64,000 bases of DNA, from assembly GCF_014196425.1 (NCBI RefSeq), contig NZ_JACIDR010000003.1, positions 434,001 through 498,000 on the forward strand. The letters are read 5' to 3'. The position numbers and the translations under genes were made by a program. How positions within the stretch are numbered: the first letter of the stretch is position 1; each line of letters opens with the position of its first letter. A model generated the notes under the pieces. That model saw only the letters and a list, made by a program, of their open reading frames with translations. It did no database searches and had not been told where the DNA came from. This DNA comes from Hansschlegelia beijingensis. GTDB taxonomy: Bacteria; Pseudomonadota; Alphaproteobacteria; Rhizobiales; Methylopilaceae. Below are positions 59,245 through 64,000 of this stretch, piece after piece.

Positions 59245-59727
59245 ATGCCAGCCGTGACCAAGGCCGCCCATAAGAAGGGCGATTTCTTCGTCGACTACGA
59301 GGACAAGAAGTTCGAGGACGTGAAGGCGCTGCCGGGCGAGAAGGCGCTCGTCACCTTCCACACCGTCGCGTTCGAGGGCTCGATCGGCCTGGTCAACCTG
59401 CTGCAGGCCACGCGGCTGCTGCGCAAGGGCTTCGAGACCTCGGTGCTGCTCTACGGCCCCGGCGTGACGCTCGGCGTGCAGCGCGGCTTCCCGACGCTCG
59501 GCGACGAGGCCTTTCCGGGCCACCTGAACTTCAACAACCAGATCACCAAGTTCATGAGCGAAGGCGGCAAGGTCTACGCCTGCCGGTTCGCGCTGCAGGC
59601 GCTCTACGGCCATGGCGAGCCCTCGCTGATCGAGGGCATCACGCCGATCAGCCCGCTCGACGTGCTCGACCTCGTGCTTCTCCACCGGCGCGACAACGCC
59701 TTCATCCTGGACAGCTGGACGCTCTGA
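59245..59727 (+). CDS. Sll0783/MSMEG_0572-family nitrogen-starvation-response protein
   Basis: 160 residues. The family core [41 protein letters not shown], then [16 protein letters not shown] and [29 protein letters not shown]. The pattern suggests a DsrE-like small alpha/beta fold. The family is known only from nitrilase (Nit1C-type) clusters, and cyanobacterial Sll0783 is induced by nitrogen starvation. Biochemical role unknown. ggagga precedes the ATG. Confidence 0.85.
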   Translation: MPAVTKAAHKKGDFFVDYEDKKFEDVKALPGEKALVTFHTVAFEGSIGLVNLLQATRLLRKGFETSVLLYGPGVTLGVQRGFPTLGDEAFPGHLNFNNQITKFMSEGGKVYACRFALQALYGHGEPSLIEGITPISPLDVLDLVLLHRRDNAFILDSWTL

Positions 59728-59755
59728 GCGTCCGCGGCGCGCCGGGGAGGCGGGC

Positions 59756-60811
59756 ATGGCGGAGAAGCGCATCGTACGGGCCGCGGCGGTCCAGATCGCG
59801 CCGGACCTCGAACAGCCCGGCGGCACGCTCGATCGCGTGCTGGCGGCGCTCGCCGAGGCGGCCGGCAAGGGGGCGGAGTTCGTCGTCTTCCCCGAGACCT
59901 TCGTGCCCTGGTACCCGTATTTCTCCTTCGTGCGCCCGCCGGTCGCGATCGGGGCCGAGCATCTGCGGCTCTATGACGAGGCGCCGGTCGTGCCCGGCCC
60001 CGTCACGGACGCGGTCTCGGCCGCGGCGCGCCGGCACGGCGCGGTGGTCGTGCTCGGCGTCAACGAGCGCGACCACGGCTCGCTCTACAACGCCCAGCTG
60101 ATCTTCGACGCCGACGGCGCGCTGAAGCTCAAGCGCCGCAAGATCACGCCGACCTATCACGAGCGGATGATCTGGGGGCAGGGCGACGGCGCCGGCCTCA
60201 GGGTCGTGGACACGAGGGTCGGCCGGGTCGGCGCGCTGGCCTGCTGGGAGCACTACAACCCGCTCGCCCGCTACGCCCTGATGGCGCAGCACGAGGAGAT
60301 CCACGCCGCGCAGTTTCCGGGCTCGATGGTCGGGCCGATCTTCGCCGACCAGATGGAGGTGACGATCCGTCACCACGCGCTCGAGAGCGCCTGCTTCGTG
60401 GTCAACGCCACCGGCTGGCTGACCGACGAGCAGCGCGCCGCGATCTCGCCCGACGAGGGCCTGCGCAAGGCGCTCACCGGCGGTTGCATGACCGCGATCG
60501 TGTCGCCCGAAGGCGCGCATCTGGCCCCGCCGCTGACCGCCGGCGAGGGGATCCTGATCGCCGATCTCGACCTCGCGCTCGTCACCAAGCGCAAGCGGAT
60601 GATGGATTCGGTCGGCCATTACGCCCGCCCCGAACTGCTCAGCGTGACGCTCGACGACCGGCCGCAGGCGCCGGTGCGCCGCCCGCATTCCTCACCCGCA
60701 TCCGGGAGGACGCACGATGAAGCCGATGCCCCCCAAGGCTCCGATCCCGGTGAGGACGGAGGAGCTGATCAACGCGTTGCAGTCCTCAGGAGTGCGGCTG
60801 GTCGACCCTAG
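59756..60811 (+). CDS. Nit6803-type nitrilase of the Nit1C cluster
   Basis: 351 residues. Catalytic triad of nitrilases: Glu in [16 protein letters not shown], Lys in [22 protein letters not shown], and Cys in [17 protein letters not shown]. This is the nitrilase1 type of Sll0784 (Nit6803), with broad activity on aliphatic and aromatic nitriles in vitro; the in vivo substrate is uncertain. The reading frame runs 95 nt into the next gene, so the last roughly 32 residues are out-of-frame overlap and lack conservation. A frameshift near the end, or a truly long overlap, would explain this. Confidence 0.85.
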   Translation: MAEKRIVRAAAVQIAPDLEQPGGTLDRVLAALAEAAGKGAEFVVFPETFVPWYPYFSFVRPPVAIGAEHLRLYDEAPVVPGPVTDAVSAAARRHGAVVVLGVNERDHGSLYNAQLIFDADGALKLKRRKITPTYHERMIWGQGDGAGLRVVDTRVGRVGALACWEHYNPLARYALMAQHEEIHAAQFPGSMVGPIFADQMEVTIRHHALESACFVVNATGWLTDEQRAAISPDEGLRKALTGGCMTAIVSPEGAHLAPPLTAGEGILIADLDLALVTKRKRMMDSVGHYARPELLSVTLDDRPQAPVRRPHSSPASGRTHDEADAPQGSDPGEDGGADQRVAVLRSAAGRP

Positions 60812-61850
60812 CGCGGGGGCGGACAGCCGCCGCGGCGGCGCCGGACCTTCGGACCACAAGGCGATCACCATCGACGGCATGACCGTGATGGCGCCGGTCC
60901 ACACCGCGCCGGCCTTCGACAGCCCCTATCTGGTCGAGAAGCCGGACGCCTTCGGGCGCTCCCGGCTGACGCGCGACGGCAAGGTCATCGCCGACGTGTC
61001 GTTCCCGCTCCGGCCGCGCTTCTACGAGCTCAGCACCGCCGACGGCGTCGAATACTGGAAGATCGCGACCCTGCACGGCCGCGACGTGCTGGCGACGACC
61101 GTGCTGCAGAGCTGCGTGCGCTACCAGAGCCGCGCCAAGACCTGCCAGTTTTGCGCGATCGGCGAGTCGCTCGCCGCCGGCCGCACCGTGGAGCGCAAGA
61201 CCCCGGCGCAGCTCGCCGAGGTGGCTGAGGCCGCGGTGCGGCTCGACGGCGTGCGGCACATGGTGATGACCACCGGCACTCCGCCCGGCAAGGACCGCGG
61301 CGCGGCCATTCTGGCCGAGAGCGCCGCGGCCGTGAGGGCGGCGGTCGACCTGCCGATCCAGGCGCAGTGCGAGCCGCCGAACGACGACGCCTGGTTCGGA
61401 CGCCTCAGGGAGGCCGGCGTGGACGCGCTCGGCATGCATCTCGAGGCGGTCACGCCCGAGGTGCGGGCCCGGATCATGCCCGGCAAGGCGCAGGTCTCGC
61501 TCGAACGCTATGACGCCGCCTTCGCGGCGGCCGTGCCGGTGTTCGGGCGCGGGCAGGTCTCGACCTACATCCTCGCGGGCCTCGGCGACGCCCCGGAGGC
61601 GATCCTGGCGACCTGCGAGCGGCTGATCGGGCTCGGCGTCTATCCCTTCGTGGTGCCGTTCGTCCCGATCTCCGGCACGCCGCTCGAGCGTCACCCGACG
61701 CCCTCGGCCGACTTCATGGACGCCATCCTGCGGCCGCTCGCCCGGATGCTGGTCGCGGGCGGCCTGAAGGCCACGGACGTCAAGGCCGGCTGCGCCAAAT
61801 GCGGCGCCTGCTCGGCGCTCTCCACCTATGAAAGGGCGCTGGCGTCATGA
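60717..61850 (+). CDS. MSMEG_0568-family radical SAM protein
   Basis: 377 residues. The N-terminal cluster motif is [14 protein letters not shown] near residues 129-142, a C-x9-C-x2-C pattern rather than the canonical C-x3-C-x2-C. A barrel follows with [37 protein letters not shown] and [15 protein letters not shown]. The C-terminus holds [10 protein letters not shown], possibly an auxiliary Fe-S site. Found only in Nit1C-type clusters. Reaction unknown. Overlaps the nitrilase frame by 95 nt and the next gene by 4 nt. Confidence 0.85.
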   Translation: MKPMPPKAPIPVRTEELINALQSSGVRLVDPSAGADSRRGGAGPSDHKAITIDGMTVMAPVHTAPAFDSPYLVEKPDAFGRSRLTRDGKVIADVSFPLRPRFYELSTADGVEYWKIATLHGRDVLATTVLQSCVRYQSRAKTCQFCAIGESLAAGRTVERKTPAQLAEVAEAAVRLDGVRHMVMTTGTPPGKDRGAAILAESAAAVRAAVDLPIQAQCEPPNDDAWFGRLREAGVDALGMHLEAVTPEVRARIMPGKAQVSLERYDAAFAAAVPVFGRGQVSTYILAGLGDAPEAILATCERLIGLGVYPFVVPFVPISGTPLERHPTPSADFMDAILRPLARMLVAGGLKATDVKAGCAKCGACSALSTYERALAS

Positions 61851-62389
61851 TCTTCGAGCCCGTCCGCCCCTTCGTGCCCGGCGGCTACCAGATCAAGTGG
61901 GCGACCGATCCGTGGGAGGTCGCCGGCGCGATGGCGCTGCGGCGCGACGTGTTCTGCGCCGAGCAGGGGCTGTTCGACGCCTCCGACCGCGACGCGATCG
62001 ACGACGTCGCGACGCCGATCGTGGCGCTGTCGTCCTTCGTGGTCGCGACCGACGCGGTGGTCGGCACGGTGCGCATCCACGAGGAGGCGCCGGGGGTCTG
62101 GTGGGGCTCCCGGCTCGCAGTCGCGCAGTCGCACCGGCGGGTCGGCGCGCTCGGCGCCTCGCTGATCCGGCTTGCGGTGTCGTCCGCGCACGCCCGCGGC
62201 TGCACGCGCTTCCTCGCCCATGTGCAGGCGCAGAACGGCCCGCTGTTCCGCCGCCTGCGGTGGCGGACGCTGGAGGAGATCGAGCTGCGCGGCCACCCGC
62301 ATCTCAAGATGGAGGCGGACCTCGCCTTCTATCCCCCCTTCGAGACGCCGCAGATCGGCTTCCTGGCGCTGACCCGGCGGGCCGCCTGA
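61847..62389 (+). CDS. MSMEG_0567-family GNAT acetyltransferase
   Basis: 180 residues with a GNAT fold: [26 protein letters not shown], and the acyl-CoA loop region [31 protein letters not shown]. Typical of Nit1C-type clusters (MSMEG_0567 / Sll0786 kind). Acceptor unknown. Start ATGA overlaps the radical SAM stop, and its stop shares a base with the next ATG (TGATG), so the block is translationally coupled. Confidence 0.82.
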   Translation: MIFEPVRPFVPGGYQIKWATDPWEVAGAMALRRDVFCAEQGLFDASDRDAIDDVATPIVALSSFVVATDAVVGTVRIHEEAPGVWWGSRLAVAQSHRRVGALGASLIRLAVSSAHARGCTRFLAHVQAQNGPLFRRLRWRTLEEIELRGHPHLKMEADLAFYPPFETPQIGFLALTRRAA

Positions 62390-63369
62390 TGATCCCCGAA
62401 GGCGCGCTCGAGCGGATCGCGGAGCGGCTGCGGGGCAGCCGGGCCTTCGCGGCCAAGGCCGACATCGCCGCGACCGCGGCGCGGCTCGGGCTCGACGGCG
62501 CCTCCGCCATTCCGGTCGGCGACGACTGCGCCGCGATCCCCGACGGCGAGGGCTTCCTGCTGCTCGCCCAGGAGGGCTTTCTGGACGCCTTCGTCGACCA
62601 GGACCCCTGGTTCGCGGGCTGGTGCGGCGTGATGGTCAACGTCTCGGACGTCGCCGCCATGGGCGGCCGGCCGATCGCGGTGGTTGACGCGCTGTGGGCC
62701 GACGGCGACGCCTCGGCCGCCCCGGTGCTGGACGGGCTGCGGGCGGCCTCGGAGCGTTTCGGCGTGCCGGTGGTGGGCGGCCACGCGAATCTCTCCTCGG
62801 ACGCGCGCCGGCTTTCGGTCGCGATCCTTGGCCGCGCCCGGCGCCTTCTCACGAGTTTCGACGCGGCCCCGGGGGACCGGCTGGTCGCCGCGATCGACCT
62901 GCGTGGGCGCTACCGCGAACCGTTCTCGAACTGGGAGGCCGCGACCGCGGCGCCCGCGCCGCGGCTGCGCGGCGATCTGGAGCTGCTGCCCGAGATCGCC
63001 GAGGCGGGGCTTTCGCGGGCCGCCAAGGACGTCAGCCAAGCGGGCGTTGTGGGCACCGCCGCGATGCTCGCGGAGTGTTCAGGGGTCGGGGTCGAGATCG
63101 ATCTCGACGCGCTGCCGAAGCCGGAAGGCGCGAAGCTCGAGCGGTGGCTGCTGAGCTTTCCGAGCTTCGGCTATCTGCTCGCGGTGCGGCCGCCGGACGT
63201 CGCGGCCGTGACGGCGCGCTTCCATGCGCGCGGGATCGCGGCCGCCGATTGCGGCCAGATCAGCGAGGGCGGGCTGGTCTCCGTCGCGTCAGGCGGGGCG
63301 CGCGCCACGGTCTGGGATCTCGCTCAAAAACCTCTGATCGGCTGCGCGCCGCGGCGGGTGACGGCATGA
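62389..63369 (+). CDS. AIR-synthase-like (PurM-fold) protein of the Nit1C cluster, Sll0787 family
   Basis: 326 residues with a PurM/AIR synthase fold: AIPVGDDCAAIPDGEGFLLLAQEGF, VMVNVSDVAAMGGRPIAVVDALW, VPVVGGHANLSSD and SRAAKDVSQAGVVGTAAML. Members bind ATP and phosphorylate carbonyl or amide oxygen or act in selenophosphate-like chemistry; the substrate here is unknown. Part of the coupled Nit1C-type operon. The Asp-rich metal and ATP residues are kept. Confidence 0.85.
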   Translation: MIPEGALERIAERLRGSRAFAAKADIAATAARLGLDGASAIPVGDDCAAIPDGEGFLLLAQEGFLDAFVDQDPWFAGWCGVMVNVSDVAAMGGRPIAVVDALWADGDASAAPVLDGLRAASERFGVPVVGGHANLSSDARRLSVAILGRARRLLTSFDAAPGDRLVAAIDLRGRYREPFSNWEAATAAPAPRLRGDLELLPEIAEAGLSRAAKDVSQAGVVGTAAMLAECSGVGVEIDLDALPKPEGAKLERWLLSFPSFGYLLAVRPPDVAAVTARFHARGIAAADCGQISEGGLVSVASGGARATVWDLAQKPLIGCAPRRVTA

Positions 63370-64000
63370 GGGCTCCTCTCCGGATCGCGATCCTGTGCCA
63401 CTCCACCAATCCGCGCGGCGGCGTCGTCCATGCGCTGGAGCTCGGCGACGCGCTGGCGCGGCTCGGTCACGCGCCGACGGTGCTCGCGCCAGCCGGCGCC
63501 GGGTTCTTCCGCAAGACGCTGTGCGAGACGGTCGTCATTCCCGCGCGGAGCTTTTCGGGCGGCGTGCTCGAGATGGCGGAAGCGCGCATCGCCGACTACC
63601 TCGCCTGGTTCGACGTTCCGTCGCTCCGGGGCTTCGACCTCTTCCACGCCCAGGACAGCATCTCGGGCAACGCCCTCGCGACCCTCAAGGAGCAGGGCGC
63701 GATCGACCGCTTCGCCCGCACCGTGCACCATGTCGACGCCTTCTCCAGCCCTGCGCTCGAGGCGCTGCAGCGCCGCGCGATCGTCTCGGCGGACGTCCAT
63801 TTCGCGGTGAGCGAGACCTGGCGCGCGCAGCTGTCCGGCACGCATGGCCTGAAGCCGGTCGTGGTCGGCAACGGCGTCGACGCCGACCGCTTCAGTCCCA
63901 TCGCCGACGGGCGCGAGGCGGCGTTGCGCGCGCGGCTCGGCCTCGGGTCCGGCCCGGTGGTGCTGTCGGTCGGCGGGGTCGAGAGCCGCAAGAACAGCCG
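63366..64000 (+). CDS. MSMEG_0565-family glycosyltransferase (partial, runs off the window)
   Basis: 211 codons are visible from the ATG at 63366. N-terminal GT-B domain: LRIAILCHSTNPRGGVVHALELGDALARLGHAP, LFHAQDSISGNALA, then VVVGNGVDADRFSPIADG and VLSVGGVESRKNS at the edge. This is the GT4-type protein that accompanies Nit1C clusters (MSMEG_0565). ATGA overlap with the previous gene. More cluster genes, for example an FAD-dependent oxidase, may lie beyond the end. Confidence 0.83.
   Translation, partial: MRAPLRIAILCHSTNPRGGVVHALELGDALARLGHAPTVLAPAGAGFFRKTLCETVVIPARSFSGGVLEMAEARIADYLAWFDVPSLRGFDLFHAQDSISGNALATLKEQGAIDRFARTVHHVDAFSSPALEALQRRAIVSADVHFAVSETWRAQLSGTHGLKPVVVGNGVDADRFSPIADGREAALRARLGLGSGPVVLSVGGVESRKNS

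Noticed and set aside
1-64000. tRNA/rRNA genes, CRISPR arrays, insertion sequences, phage attachment sites
   Set aside because: Scanned by eye on both strands; no tRNA T-loop signatures, repeat-spacer arrays, transposase motifs or duplicated att-like ends were found.

Overview
This 64 kb window is GC-rich and almost fully coding. It looks like a chromosomal segment of an alphaproteobacterium, most likely Hyphomicrobiales (Rhizobiales). The reasons are the nickel-transporter/urease/urea-permease gene set of the kind known from Brucella and its relatives, a DivJ/PleC-type membrane histidine kinase, a divergent cobS/cobT pair, and the paralogue types throughout. The only clearly foreign-looking part is a visibly AT-richer block at about 0.4-3.66 kb. 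It carries one large SIR2/STAND-like, probably anti-phage, gene.

Layout. 0.4-3.7 kb: lone SIR2-NTPase gene on the minus strand, whose ribosome binding site lies in one arm of a 12-bp inverted repeat. 3.9-4.3 kb: small Thr-rich secreted protein and a good intrinsic terminator. 4.4-16.7 kb: nitrogen block with nikKMLQO (nickel ECF transporter), ureABC, two crcB/fluc fluoride-channel genes, ureEFGD, a urea channel and an Amt ammonium transporter; an FNR/FixK-type box sits between nikO and ureA. 16.8-20.9 kb: SLC13-like permease, SDR, MASE1-PAS-GGDEF cyclase. 20.9-23.5 kb: orphan MetN-type ATPase divergent from a methionine/kynurenine-type aminotransferase, with a possible Cys-Cys leader peptide between them. 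23.6-26.7 kb: adenine permease and adenine deaminase. 26.7-34.1 kb: surface-glycan cluster with a GT4, a GT52-like sialyltransferase candidate, two paralogous putative glycan transferases, a NeuB without its SAF domain and a NeuA-KdsC-type fusion. 34.2-41.5 kb: transglutaminase-like protein, dusA, TauE/SafE permease, cobS/cobT, histidine kinase. 41.5-47.2 kb: uracil-DNA-glycosylase-like protein, EF-hand protein, ECF sigma / putative anti-sigma / CnrX-CpxP-like sensor, solute-binding protein, mobA, mrp. 47.4-53.6 kb: periplasmic iron-type cluster (imelysin, multicopper oxidase, di-haem oxidoreductase, second imelysin, DUF1513). 53.7-54.5 kb: otsB. 54.6-57.6 kb: a sigma-54 promoter, a guanidine-I (ykkC) riboswitch and a three-gene ABC importer. 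57.6-64 kb: a MocR regulator divergent from a sigma-54-promoted Nit1C-type nitrilase cluster that runs off the end.

How the parts fit. Much of the window acquires and breaks down small nitrogen compounds: guanidine or a related cation (riboswitch-controlled importer), urea (channel plus Ni-urease with its own Ni uptake), ammonium (Amt), adenine (permease/deaminase) and nitriles or cyanide-derived compounds (Nit1C). Two near-consensus -24/-12 promoters point to RpoN-dependent, probably nitrogen-responsive, control of the importer and the nitrilase cluster. No guanidine-degrading enzyme is present in the window. All functions are read from sequence motifs and gene order without database searches.
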